From Streptomyces sp. ML-6 (lineage in GTDB: Bacteria > Actinomycetota > Actinomycetes > Streptomycetales > Streptomycetaceae), in the NCBI RefSeq assembly GCF_030116705.1, contig NZ_JAOTIK010000002.1, forward strand, positions 558,001 through 622,000: 64,000 nt of DNA, given 5' to 3'. The position numbers were made by a program, and so were the translations under genes. Below, in pieces: positions 28,796 through 39,962 of the stretch. Under the pieces are notes generated by a model, which had not been told where the DNA came from, did no database searches, and saw nothing but the letters and a program-made list of their open reading frames with translations. How positions within the stretch are numbered: the first letter of the stretch is position 1; each line of letters begins with the position of its first letter.

Positions 28796-31700
28796 TCAGC
28801 GGCCGAGCAGCTGCTGCTCGATGTGCCGGGCGAGTTCGGTGCCGGTGGGGTGGTCGAACACCACGCCCGGGGGGCATCCGCAGTGCGGTGACGTCGTTGA
28901 GCGAGTTGCGCAGGGCCAGCGCCGACAGGGAGTCGAAGCCGAGGTCGCGGAACTTGCGGTCCGGGTCGATGGCGCCGGGCGAGCCGTGCCCCAGCGCGGC
29001 GGCGGCGTGGTCGAGGACGAGGGCCAGCAGGAGCCGCTCGCGCTCCGCCTCGTCCGCCCCGATCAGCCGCTGCTTGAACGTGGTGCCCCGGCCCGCGTCG
29101 TCCTGCTTGACGACGCGGCGGCCCGGCGTGCGGACGAGACCGCGCCACAGGGACGGCAGCCTCCCGGACGCGGCCCTCGCGGCCAGGCCCTCGAAGTCCG
29201 GCCCGGCGACGACGACGGCCGCATCGGCCGACCGGCGCAGTCCGTCGAACAGCTCCGGATCCCGTACGTCCGGGGCCACCCCCGCCGAGACGACGGGCAC
29301 CCCTGCCGCCCGGCGTTCGCGCGCCCACTCGTCCAGGAACGCCCCGGAGGCCGCGTCGGCGGCGTGGCCCGCCCCGTCCACGGTCCCGGCGGACGAGGAC
29401 AGCAGAACAAACCTCGGTGCCTCGGCCAGGTCCTCCGTCGCCTCGCGCAGCGCCCGTACGGCCGCCGTCTCCGCGTCCAGCGCCTCGACCAGCCGTTCCG
29501 GCGTCAGTTCGGCGAGCGGCGCCTCCCCGACGGTGCCCGGCGCACCGGCCGTACGGCCACGGGTGCCAGCCACGTGGATCACCGTGCGCAGCGGACGGTC
29601 GGCCGGCAGGTTCCGTACCAGCTCCTTCAGCGCCTGCGGGTCGGTGATGTCGCACACGACGGGCTCGGCCACGGTGCCGGTACCGGTACCGGCTGCGGTG
29701 AGCTCGGCCGCCAGCTCCTCGGCTTCCGCCGCCGTGCTGCCGGGTCCGCAGATCAGCAGGTCGCGCACGCCGTGCCGGGTGACGAGGTGCCGGGCGAGCA
29801 GGCCGCCCAGGTGTCCCCCTCCCCCGGTGATCAGGGTCGTGCCCGTTGCCTCCGGCCCATCCGCCCCGTCCTGGGGAGCGGCGTACGCCTCCTCCGGCGG
29901 ACCGGCCTGGACGAGCCTCGGCACCCGGACGGTGCTGCGGCGCAGCGCCACCTGGTCCTCGTCGGTCGCGAGCGCCTTGACCAGAGCGCGCCAGGACGCC
30001 TTGCTGCCGTCGGTGTCCGCCAGTACGAACCGGCCCGGCGCCTCGTCCTGGGCCGACCGGACCAGCCCCCGCGCGGCGGCCGCGGCGGGGGCCCCGCCGT
30101 CGGAAGCGGTCGCACCACGGGTGAGGAGGACCAGCCGGGAGGCGGCGAACCTGTTGTCGGCGAGCCAGGTGCGGGCCCACCGGAACGCGTCCTGCGCGGC
30201 CCGGCGCACGGCCGCTGCCGTGCCGTCCTCGTCCGGGTCGCTGGTGACCAGGACGACGTCGGGGGACGGCGCGCCCTCGGCCTCGATCCCGGCCGCCAGG
30301 GCGTTCAGGTCCGGGTACGCCTCGGCGTAGACGCCCGCGGCCATCAGCCCGGAACGCGCACTGAACGGGTCCTCGCCCACGACGGCCCAGGTCCTGGGCT
30401 CGTACACGGCACGCGGCATCCGCTTCACCTCGGTCCACCGCACCCGGTACAGCCCGCCGCGCTGCGCGGTCGCGGCCCGCTCGATCCGTTCCACGGATTC
30501 GGGCCGCAGCGCCAGGGCATCGACGGTGGCCACCGGGGCCCCGTCGTCGTCCGCGACGGCGAGCGACAGGCTCTCGAGGTCCCGGCCCGTGACGCGGACG
30601 CGCAGCGCGCGGGCGCCGACCGCGTGGAGGGTGACTCCGCGCCAGTGGTGGGGGGAGCTGAGCATCGGGAGGAGAGGCCGCTGCTGCCGGATGTCGGTGC
30701 TCGGTTCGATACGGGTGCCCGTCTCGGTGCCGGTGTCTGCCTCGGTGCCGGTGTTCGGGTCGGTGCCGGTGTCTGCCTCGGTGCCGGTGTTCGGGTCGGT
30801 GCCGGTGTCTGCCTCGGTGCCGGTGTCCGGTTCGGTGCCGGTGTCCGCTTCGGTACCGGTGTCCGGTTCGGTGCCGGTGTCCGGTTCGGTGCCGGTGTCC
30901 GGCGAGGCGTCGATGAGCGCCGTGAGTCCGAGTGCCGCGTCCAGCAGGGACGGGTGGATGCCGAATCCGTCCGCTCCCGTCCGCTCCTCCCCGTCGAGGG
31001 CGACTTCCGCGTACAGCTCCCCGTCCCGCCGCCAGGCCGCGTGCACCCCGTCGAGGCCGGTGGTGTCCACGGCGGAGGCGTCGAGCGGCGGCCAGACCTC
31101 CAGGTCCCACGACGGCGATTCGCCCTCGGCGTCGAGCACGGCGTCGGCGTGACCGGTCCACGGGGTGCCGGGGGCCCGGCCCTCCTGGCGGGAGTGGACG
31201 GACACGGCGCGCCGGTCGGCCTCGTCGGGTTCTCCCACTTCGACGCGGAGCTGGACGCCGCCCCTCTCGGGGACGACCAGGGGTTCATGGAGGGTGAGTT
31301 CGTCGACCCGTCCGCAGCCGGTCTCGTCGGCGACGTACAGGACGAGGTCGGCGAGGGCGGTGCCGGACAGCAGGACGGTCCCGGCCACCGAATGGTCCGT
31401 GAGCCACGGGTGCGTGGACCGCGTCAGCCGTCCGGTGAACAGGAGCGACTGCGAGCCGGGCAGTTCGACCGCCGGTCCCAGAATCGGGTGCCCGGCCGTG
31501 GCCGTACCCAGATCGGAGACGGCAGCGGTCTCGTTGTGCGCGGAGTTGAGCCAGTACCGGCTGCGCTGGAAGGCGTACGTCGGCAGCCCGGCAGGGCGGT
31601 GGGTTTCGGGCAGGACCCGGTCCCAGCCGACGTCCACGCCGTGGGCCCATGCCTGGCCCAGCGAGGTGAGGAAGCGCCGCCTGCCGCCCTCGTCCCGGCG

Positions 31701-34700
31701 CAGGGACGGCACCGCGACCACGGCGGGGCCGGCCTCGGCCGCCTCGAAGGTCTCCTGGAGCCCGACCGTCAGCACCGGATGCGCGCTGCACTCCACGAAC
31801 GCGGTGAACCCGTCCGCCAGCAGGGACCGGACCGCGTTCTCGAACTCGACCGTGCCCCGCAGATTGCGGTACCAGTACCCCGCCCCCAGGCACGCGCTGT
31901 CGACGATCTCGCCCGTCACCGTCGAATACAGCGGAACGGCCGGGACGAGAGGGGACACCGGGGCCAGGAGGCGGGCGAGTTCCTCCTCGATCGCCTCGAC
32001 GTGCGGGGAGTGGGAGGCGTAGTCCACCGGCACCCGTCGGCACCGCACCCCCTCCCCCTCCAGCACGGCGACCAGACCGTCCAGGGCGGTCGAGGAGCCC
32101 GAGACCACGGTCGAGGACGGGCCGTTGACCGCGGCCACCGCCACCTCACCCGCCCACTCCTCCAGATACGGGCGTGCCCGGTCGGCGCCCAGCGCGACCG
32201 ACACCATCCCGCCCCGCCCCGCCAGCACCACGAGCGCCCGGCTCCGCAACGCCACCACCCGGGCACCGTCCTCCAACGACAGTGCCCCGGCGACCACGGC
32301 CGCGGCGATCTCCCCCTGCGAATGCCCCACCACCGCATCCGGCACCACACCGAAGGACCGCCACAGCTCCGCCAGCGACACCATCACCGCCCACAGAGCC
32401 GGCTGCACCACATCCACCCGCTCCAGCAACCCGGCACCCCGATCGGCCAGCAGGACCTCCAGCAGATCCCACTCCACAAACGGGCCCAGCGCCCGCCCGC
32501 ACTCCTCCAGCCGCGCCCGGAACACCGGCGCATCCGCATACAACCCCGCAGCCCTCCCCACCCACTGCGACCCCTGACCAGGGAAAACGAACACCGTCCG
32601 CCCCGATACGGCCGGCCGCGACTCCCCGTTCTCCGCCACCGCCTCCAGCCCCCGCAGCAGCTCCTCCCGGTCAGCACCGACCACGACCGCCCGGTGATCG
32701 AAAACCGTACGGGCACGCACCAGCGCCGACCCGACCGCAACCAGATCCAGCTCCGGCCGGTCGGCGACAAAACCGGCCAGCCGGGCGGCCTGCTCCCGCA
32801 ACGCCGCGCCACTCCGCGCCGACACCACCCACGGCACCGGGCCCCCGGCGAGGGCCGTCTCGCCCGGCCCCCCGTTCCCCTCCGGGGCCTGCTCCAGGAT
32901 GAGGTGGGCGTTGGTGCCGGAGATGCCGAACGAGGAGACCGCGGCCCGGCGCGGACGGTCCAGCTCCGGCCAGGAACGGGACTCGGTGAGCAGTTCCACG
33001 CCTCCCGACGCCCAGTCCACGTGCGGAGTCGGTTCGTCGATGTGCAGGGTCTGTGGGAGTACGCCCCGTTGCATCGAGACGATCATCTTGATCACCCCGG
33101 CGACGCCCGCGGCGGCCATGCTGTGCCCGATGTTCGACTTCAACGACCCCAGCCACAAAGGTCGTTCGGGCGTGTGCTCCCGGCCGTAGGTGGCCAGCAG
33201 CGCCTGCGCCTCGATCGGGTCACCCAGCCGGGTACCCGTACCGTGCGCCTCCACCACGTCCACGTCCGCACCCGTCAGACCCGCGTTCGCCAGCGCCTGC
33301 CGGATCACCCGCTGCTGCGACGGACCGTTCGGAGCCGTCAGACCATTGGACGCACCGTCCTGGTTGACCGCACTGCCCCGCAGCACCGCCAGCACCTCGT
33401 GCCCGTTGCGCCGCGCATCCGACAACCGCTCCAGCACCACCACCCCGACACCCTCACCCCACGCCGTCCCGTCCGCGTCCGACGAGAACGCCCGGCACCG
33501 CCCGTCCCCCGACACCCCCTGCTGACGCGAGAACTCCACGAACATCCCCGGCGACGCCATCACCGCCGCCCCACCCGCCAACGCCAGCCCGCACTCACCA
33601 CTGCGCAACGACTGCGCCGCCAGATGCAACGCCACCAACGACGCCGAACACGCCGTGTCCACCGTCACCGCCGGACCCTCAAGACCCAACGCATACGCAA
33701 CCCGCCCCGACGCCACACTCGCCGTCGTCCCCGTCAGGAGATAGCCTCCGGCGTCCTTCGCGGGTTCGTGGAGACGGGGCCCGTACTCCTGGGTCATCGC
33801 CCCGACGAACACACCCGTGCGACTGCCCTTGAGGGTGTGGGGAACGATGCCTGCGGTCTCGAGGGGTTCCAGGCCGTTTCCAGCAGCAGCCGCTGCTGCG
33901 GCTCCATCGCCTGGGCCTCGCGCGGGCTGATCCCGAAGAACTCGGCGTCGAAGGCGTCGGCGTCGTACACGAAACCGCCGTGCCGGGTGTACGTCGTGTC
34001 GGGGGTGCCGCGCTCGGGGTCGTACAGCGCGTCGAGGTCCCAGCCCCGGTCGTCGGGCAGCGGGCCGATGGCGTCGGTGCCGGAGGCGACCAGCTGCCAC
34101 AGGTCCTCGGGCGAGGTCACACCGCCCGGGTAGCGGCAGGCCATGCCCACGACGGCCAGGGGCTCGTCGTAGGCGGCGCTCGCGGCCGTGGGCAGGTCGG
34201 CCGGGCCGGCGGTCCCGAGCAGCGCCGCCACGATGTGACCGGCCAGCACCTCGGGGTGGGGTGGTCGTAGACGAGGGAGGAGGGCAGGGCGATGCCGAGG
34301 TCGGCGGCCAGACGGCTGCGCAGCTCCACCCACGTCAACGAGTTGTAGCCCAACTCCTTGAACGGGAGCGCCCGATCGACCTCGTCCTCTGTGTCGTACT
34401 CCAGGATCTCGACGGTGTGACGGCGGATCAGGTCGGCGATCAGCGTGATGCGCTGCCCGTCGGTCAGCCCGCGCAGCCGACCGGCCCAGCTCTCGTTGTC
34501 CTCCTCCTCGGGTTCGTTGTCGGCCGGGGCACCGGTGAGGGCGCCGGGGCCGGGGGCCGGGGCGGTGAGGCCGGGGACGTCGATCCAGTACCGCTTGCGC
34601 TGGAACGGGTAGGTGGGCAGGGCGGTCCGTCGGCCGGGGCCCAGCAGCGGGGCCCAGTCGGTCCGGGTGCCGGAGGTGAACGCCACGGCCAGGGCACGCA

Positions 34701-35575
34701 GCAGCGCCCGGGCCTCGCCCTTGTCCCTCTGGAGCACACAGGCCGCCGCGATGCCCTGGCCGTCCAGGGCATCGCGGGCCATGGAGGTCAGCACCGGGTC
34801 GGGGCCCAGTTCCAGGCAGGCGGTGATGCCCCGGGTGTGGAGGGTGGTGATGCCGTCGTGGAAACGGACCGCGGCCCGGATGTGGCGCGCCCAGTAGGCG
34901 GGGGTGGTCAGGGTGCCCGGTTCGGCCACGGTGCCGGTGAGGTTGGAGATGACGGGCAGGGTGGGTTCGTGGAAGGTGATGCCGGCCAGGGCCCGGCCGA
35001 AGGTGTCGGCGGCGGTGTCCATGTGCGGGGAGTGGAAGGCATGGGAGACGGTCAGGTGCTTGGTCCGTGTCCCCTGTGCGCGGAAGTGGTCGGCGATCTC
35101 GGTGACGGCGTCGGTGGCGCCGGAGACCACCACGGCGGCGGGCCCGTTGACCGCCGCCACCGCCACCCGCCCCCCATACCCGGCCAGGTGCTCGGTGACC
35201 TCCGTCTCGGGGGCGGCGATGGTGGCCATCGCACCCCCGGGGCGGGCGGCCTGCATGAGCCGGCCCCGGGCGGCGACCAGGGTGCAGGCGTCCTCCAGGC
35301 AGAACACCCCGGCCGCCCAGGCGGCCGTGATCTCCCCGAGCGAGTGCCCCATCACCGCGTCCGGGCGCACCCCCAGCCAGGACACCAGCGCGAACAGCGC
35401 CGACTCCACCGCGAACAGCCCCGCCTGCGTGAACACCGTCTCGTCCAGCAGGCGCCCCGCCTTGCTGCCCGGCCCGGCGAACACCACCTCCCGCAACGAC
35501 CCCACCGAGCCCCTGCCCAGTTCCTGGGCCAGTTCCCGGTCCAGGAAGGAGCACGCCGCATCGAACGCCTCCCGT
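28796..35575 (-). CDS. Modular type I PKS: AT-ACP-KS-AT-DH-KR-ACP (frame breaks)
   Basis: Domains in order: an acyltransferase lacking its first ~70 residues ([21 protein letters not shown], malonyl type); an ACP ([11 protein letters not shown], ~34350); a KS with [16 protein letters not shown] and [12 protein letters not shown]; an AT with [10 protein letters not shown] and YASHSPH (methylmalonyl type); and a DH with [13 protein letters not shown], which has Ser where Pro is usual. The KR keeps TGGGGHLGG, but its YAAAN site reads DAASG, so it is probably inactive. The last ACP is [11 protein letters not shown], with no thioesterase. Single-base breaks lie at 34253 and 33869 and near 28869; correcting the last places the stop at 28796. 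The start is fused in frame to a LAL regulator. Confidence 0.85.
30724..30903. repeat. 18-bp coding tandem repeat, ten copies, inside PKS DH
   Basis: Ten head-to-tail 18-bp units of the form TCGGTGCCGGTGTCnnnn encode a [12 protein letters not shown] hexapeptide array within the dehydratase region of the PKS. The array is low-complexity and acidic and is probably a flexible expansion. Copy number may vary between strains. Confidence 0.95.
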
Positions 35576-37457
35576 TCGGCGCCCGCGAGGTCGCCCAGGC
35601 GCAGCAGTGCCTCGCCGTGCAGGGTGCCGTACAAGGCCCGGAGGCCAGGGGCCCGGTGTGGGGCGGTCCGTTCCTGGAGGCGTCGGCACCAGTCGGCGGC
35701 CCTGCGCGGCCGGCCGGCGTGGATGAGTGTCCGTACGGCCTGGGCCAGGGCTTCGTGGGTGCCCTGGGTGGCCGGGGCGCCTTCGAGGAAGCGCCCGGCG
35801 TCCTGCGCGTCGTCCTGGTGGCCGGGGTGGGTCCACAGGGCCGCGCAGGCGTTCAGGTGTTCTCCGCCGGGCGGAGCGGGGGAACTCCCGCCCGGCGGAA
35901 GCGCAAAGAGTTCCCGCAGCACGTCGGCCCCCGTGGCACGGCTCGTGGCCTCGGCCCCCGTGGCGCGGCTCGTGGCCTCGGCCATCGTGGCGCGGCTCGT
36001 GACATCGACACCCGTCACGCGGCCCGTGGCACGGCTCGTGGTGTCGGCATCCGTCGCGCGGCGCAGGGCCTCGGCGCCCTCCTCGATGCGTCCCTGGGCG
36101 ACGAGGAGTCTCGCGAGGTGCCCGGCGGTGGCGGTGCCGAGCCGTCCGGCGCGCAGCGCGGCAAGCGGTGCCTCCAGGTGCTGCTCCGCCGCCGCCGGGC
36201 TCAACCTCCAGGTGAGGGCCGCGAGTTGGAGCATGATCTCGCTGCGTGCGTGTTCGTCCGTGTCGGTCGCGCAGGAGGCGTGGGCAAGTTGCAGGCAGGC
36301 AGCGGCGCGCTCGGGTTCGTCGACCGCCATGGCTTGTTGTGCCGCCTCGCGCAGTACGGGTACGACCCAGCCACGGTCGGAACCGTCGAAATCGTCGAAG
36401 CCCCCCGGAACCCCTGGAGCCCCCGAACCCTCCGAAACCCACAAAACCCACAGAACCCACAGAACCTCCGGACCCCCCGGTCCCCCCCGGAGCCCCCGGA
36501 GCCCTGGGAGCCGTCGATGCCGCCGCAGGCCCGCAGGCTGTCGGCGATGACGGCCGCTTCGGCCCGGGACGCGTGGAGGACGCGGGCCACCCTTCGGTGC
36601 AGTCCCTCGCGTTCCTCCGGGTCCATGTCGTCCAGCACCGCCGCCGCTGCCGCGGCGTGCCGCAGCCGGTCGCCGAGGGCGAGGCCCGCGGCCCGGAGTG
36701 CGGTCAGGGTGCGGCCGGTCTCGGTCGGTGTCGTGCGGAGCACGCTCGCGGCGCGTTCCGCCGTCGCGCTGTCCCCGAGGGCCGCCAGCGCCCGCGCCAG
36801 GTGGGGGGCGGGCGCGCCGCAGCGCTCCAGGCAGGTGAGGACGGCGCGTGAGAAGGGGCCGCCCGGCTCGGGGACGTGTCCGGGTTCGGCGAGCAGGGCG
36901 CGCAGCAGCAACGGGTTCCCGCCGCTGGCGAGGTACAGGCCGTCGGCCACGGCGGGGGCGGTCGGTTCGCCGGTGTGCCGACGCACCAGTGCCGCGGTCG
37001 CGGTGCGGTCCAGGGGGCCGACGCGGATTCTCGTGCACGCGGGGTGTTTCAGCAGTTCGGTGGCCAGTCCGGCGTCGTGGTACGGCGCGTCGGTCGCGGC
37101 GAGCACGAGCAGCAGGCCGCCGTCCCGGGCCGGGTGGGCCGTGGTGCGCACCCCGGCGGTCAGCCGGCCCAGGGACGCGGCGTCCGCGTGGTGGATGTCG
37201 TCGAGGCAGACGACCACGGGGGTCGGCTCGGGAACGTCGTCGAGCGCGGTGGTGAGGTCCGTGGGGCAGTCCGGGTACGCGGCGCGCACGGTCGTGACGC
37301 CCTGGCGGTGCGCGGCATCGGCGCAGTACCGCAGCAGGGCGGATTTGCCACAGCCCACGGCGCCCTCCACCAGCACGAGTCCGGTGCCGCCCCGCACGCA
37401 GGCGGCCAGCGCGTCGTCGAGCTGCGTCCGTTCGGCGTCTCGGCTCAGCAGCGTCAT
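35576..37457 (-). pseudogene. LAL (large LuxR-type) regulator, N-terminal part fused to PKS
   Basis: It starts MTLLSRDAERTQLDDALAAC with Walker A GAVGCGKSALL and Walker B VVVCLDDIHHADA. This is followed by the helical/TPR middle part of LAL regulators, ending [16 protein letters not shown]. There the reading passes directly into the acyltransferase of the PKS (about 35575). The C-terminal LuxR HTH is missing. A C7 run at 36482-36488 shifts the frame by one; correcting it gives a single open frame from the ATPase into the acyltransferase. A 27-bp repeat (TSRATGAEA units) lies near 35930-36030. LAL genes normally flank PKS clusters, so a deletion that fused the two is the simplest reading. Confidence 0.75.
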
Positions 37458-37544
37458 GACCAGCAGGCTAGGTACGTTCCGGGCGAGTGGGGGTCGTGGA
37501 GCGGTGGCCACAACCTGCGGGGCAGCAAGTTCGCCCCGCGCCCC

Positions 37545-38375
37545 TCAGCCGGGGAGAACGACGCGCGGGACGGTACGGGGATGGCCCGGGGTGCGCCACT
37601 CCCGGGGGTAGCCGACCGACACCTCCTCGAAGCGCACCCCGTCGTACCAGCTGGTGCGGGGGATGTGCAGATGGCCGTGGACGACGGTCCGGGAGCGGAA
37701 GCGCAGGTGCCAGTCGGCGGTGCGCGCGGTGCCGCACCACTGGGCGAATTCGGGGTGGCGCAGCATCCTGGTCGGCTCGCGCACCAGTGGGAAGTGGTTG
37801 ACCAGTACGGTCGGCAGTGCGGGGTCGACGGCCAGGAGCCGTTGCTCGGTGGCGGTGACCCGTTCGCGGCACCATGCCTCGCGGCTCGGGTACGGATCGG
37901 GGTGCAGGAGGAATTCGTCCGAGCAGACGACGCCGCTCCGGTACGCCTGGGCCAGCGACTCCTCCTTGTTCCGGGCCGTTCCGGTGCGGAAGGTGTAGTC
38001 GTACAGCAGGAACAACGGGGCGACGAGCACGGGTCCGCCGGGGCCGTGCCACACGGGGTAGGGGTCCTCCGGGGTGACGACGCCGGCGGCCCGGCAGAGC
38101 GACACCAAGTGCCGGTACCGCTCCTCGCCCCGCAGCTGCACCGGGTCGTCGGGCGGGGTCCACAGCTCGTGGTTCCCCGGGGTCCACACCACTTTGGCGA
38201 AGCGTTCGCTCAGCAGCCGCACCGCCCATTCGAGGTCCTCCACCAGCTCGCCGATGTCACCGGCGACGATCAGCCAGTCCTGATCGGTGGTGCTCCGCAG
38301 TCCTTCGACGAGGAGGCGGTTCTCGGGGTAACCGATGTGCAGGTCACTGATGGCCAGCAGCTTCCCGTGCGCCAC
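37545..38375 (-). CDS. Metallophosphoesterase
   Basis: The 276-residue calcineurin-like phosphoesterase has the full metal-binding set: SDLHIG, GDIGE, GNHELW, a middle His in VNHFPLV, and HGHLHI. The protein starts MAHGKLLAISDLHIGYPENR four bases after the thioesterase stop, so it is in the same operon. Similar phosphoesterases occur beside carrier-protein genes in actinomycete natural-product clusters. A role in phosphopantetheine turnover is only a guess. Confidence 0.9.
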   Translation of the reverse strand: MAHGKLLAISDLHIGYPENRLLVEGLRSTTDQDWLIVAGDIGELVEDLEWAVRLLSERFAKVVWTPGNHELWTPPDDPVQLRGEERYRHLVSLCRAAGVVTPEDPYPVWHGPGGPVLVAPLFLLYDYTFRTGTARNKEESLAQAYRSGVVCSDEFLLHPDPYPSREAWCRERVTATEQRLLAVDPALPTVLVNHFPLVREPTRMLRHPEFAQWCGTARTADWHLRFRSRTVVHGHLHIPRTSWYDGVRFEEVSVGYPREWRTPGHPRTVPRVVLPG

Positions 38376-38379
38376 GGGT

Positions 38380-39159
38380 TCAGTGAGTGGCGGGCTGGGC
38401 GAGCGGGGCCAGGTCCTGGGCGATCGCCGCGGTGACGGCGTCCTGTTGCGGGGTCAGGAGGAAGTGGCTGCCCGGGAAGCTGCGGAAGGTGAAGGGACCA
38501 TTGGTGAACTTCTGCCAGGCCCTGGCCTGTTCCAGGGTGACGCGCGGCTCGGAGGCTCCGGTGAGCACGCTCAGCGGGCAGTCGAGGGCGGGCCCCTCCC
38601 GGTCCGGCCGGTAGCGGTAGGTCTCGATCGCCTTGAAGTCGGCGCGCATGGCGGGCAGGACCATGCGCAGGATCTCCTCGTCGGCGAGGACCCCGGGGTC
38701 GGTGCCCGAGAGGGTGCCCATCTCCGCGATCAGCGCCTCGTCCCCGCGGGTGTGCACGTTGTCCGCAGCGTAGATGTCGGGGGCGCGCCGCCCGGAGACG
38801 ATGAGGCCGCTGGGCGGCCGGCCCTCGCGTTCCATCCTGCGGGCCAGTTCGAAGCCGAGGATGCCGCCCATGCTGTGGCCGAAGAGGACGAGCGGGCGGT
38901 CGTGGTGGGGGGTGAGCACCCGGTGGATCCGGTCCGCCAGGGCGCTCACCGTCGTCAACGGAGTTTCGTGCCGCCGGTCCTGGCGCCCCGGGTACTGGAT
39001 CGTGAGCACGTCCGCGGTCGCCGCGAGGATCTGCGAGTAGCGGAAGAAGTAGGAGGCGGTACCCCCGGCGTGCGGCAGGCAGACGAGCCTGATCGGCTTC
39101 TCGGGAGCCGGGTGGAAGCGCCGGATCCACAGCTCTGCTTCGGTTTCGTGGATGCTCAT
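38380..39159 (-). CDS. Type II thioesterase
   Basis: The protein has 259 residues. It has LVCLPHAGGTASYFFRYSQ, the nucleophile motif FGHSMGG, and the catalytic His in GSHFLLTPQ. Family members remove misprimed or stalled acyl chains from PKS/NRPS carrier proteins. It is the first gene of the minus-strand unit that continues into the metallophosphoesterase and toward the LAL/PKS locus. It is likely an editing enzyme for that PKS. Confidence 0.9.
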   Translation of the reverse strand: MSIHETEAELWIRRFHPAPEKPIRLVCLPHAGGTASYFFRYSQILAATADVLTIQYPGRQDRRHETPLTTVSALADRIHRVLTPHHDRPLVLFGHSMGGILGFELARRMEREGRPPSGLIVSGRRAPDIYAADNVHTRGDEALIAEMGTLSGTDPGVLADEEILRMVLPAMRADFKAIETYRYRPDREGPALDCPLSVLTGASEPRVTLEQARAWQKFTNGPFTFRSFPGSHFLLTPQQDAVTAAIAQDLAPLAQPATH

Positions 39160-39306
39160 GTACCGGGAAGCTAGCCCTTCCCGGTTAAGCGGAGCTTGTG
39201 CGCACGGCCGGGACGTCGGTCGTCACCGGTCACCGATCACCGCCGCGGACATCCGGGCCGACGCGGCAGAGCCGCATTGCAGCCGCACCGGCCCGACGCC
39301 CGTCGG

Positions 39307-39762
39307 TCAACCCTGCTTGCGGGAGCGGGCCTGTGGGGACAGATGACGGGCCAACACGTCCAGGGCCTCGGTGACCTCCTTGAGCCCCTCGGCATCGTCG
39401 CCTAGCGCGTCGGCCAGCGCGCCCTCGATGGAGGTCGCCCTGACCTGGGCCATCCGATCGGAGGGACGGGAGGACTGCCGGACCAGGAGGCGGCGGCGGT
39501 CGGCGGGGTCTGGGTTGGTGACCACGGCGCCGGCCTCCTTCAGCCGGGCCACCGCAGTGGAGACCTGACTCTGTGGAAGGCCGGTACGGGCCGCGATCTC
39601 GCCGACCGCGCTGTCGGGGTGGGTGGCCAGATCGCTCACCACGATGAGGACCGAGCGCACACCGCCTCCGTAACGGGCGGCGCCGCCCTCGGGCTCGGGC
39701 ATCGCGCCCTCCCCGATCTTCATGAGGGTGCGTCCCAGCAAGAACAGCTCGACTCCATCCAT
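39307..39762 (-). CDS. MarR-family regulator
   Basis: This 151-residue winged-helix protein has SDLATHPDSAVGEIAARTGL, PQSQVSTAVARLKEAGAV and the wing DPADRRRLLV, then a dimerisation helix. It is divergent from an MFS exporter, with eight phased GATGCATC-type palindromes between the two start codons. It probably represses both genes by multiple binding. Confidence 0.9.
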   Translation of the reverse strand: MDGVELFLLGRTLMKIGEGAMPEPEGGAARYGGGVRSVLIVVSDLATHPDSAVGEIAARTGLPQSQVSTAVARLKEAGAVVTNPDPADRRRLLVRQSSRPSDRMAQVRATSIEGALADALGDDAEGLKEVTEALDVLARHLSPQARSRKQG

Positions 39763-39784
39763 GCCGCCACATTACATCGCGTTC

Positions 39785-39895
39785 GATACATCTTCCAGAG
39801 ATGCATCCCCCCAAGATGCATCTCTTGCAGATGCATCTCCCGTAGATGCACCCCCAATGGATGCAACTACTTCGATACATCTATCTTGATGCATC
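39785..39895. promoter_or_regulatory. Array of eight GATGCATC-type palindromes
   Basis: Copies start at 39785, 39800, 39815, 39830, 39845, 39860, 39874 and 39888, a spacing of 15, 15, 15, 15, 15, 14 and 14 bases. Four are perfect GATGCATC; the others differ by one or two bases. The array fills the gap between MarR and MFS. A multi-site operator is the simplest reading. Confidence 0.9.
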
Positions 39896-39962
39896 GAAGA
39901 AGATGGGTTAACTTCGAAGCAGACGCCGGGACACCGGCCATCGACGGATGAAGGAGACGGTC

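Noticed and set aside
28761..34133. Very long open reading on the plus strand across the PKS
   Set aside because: It is an antisense frame kept open by high GC. It is Arg/Gly-rich with no domains, while the minus strand encodes clear PKS domains.
39785..39895. CRISPR-like regular repeats
   Set aside because: The repeated unit is only 8 bp with 6-7-base gaps, there are no spacers, and no cas genes are present. An operator array between divergent genes explains it.
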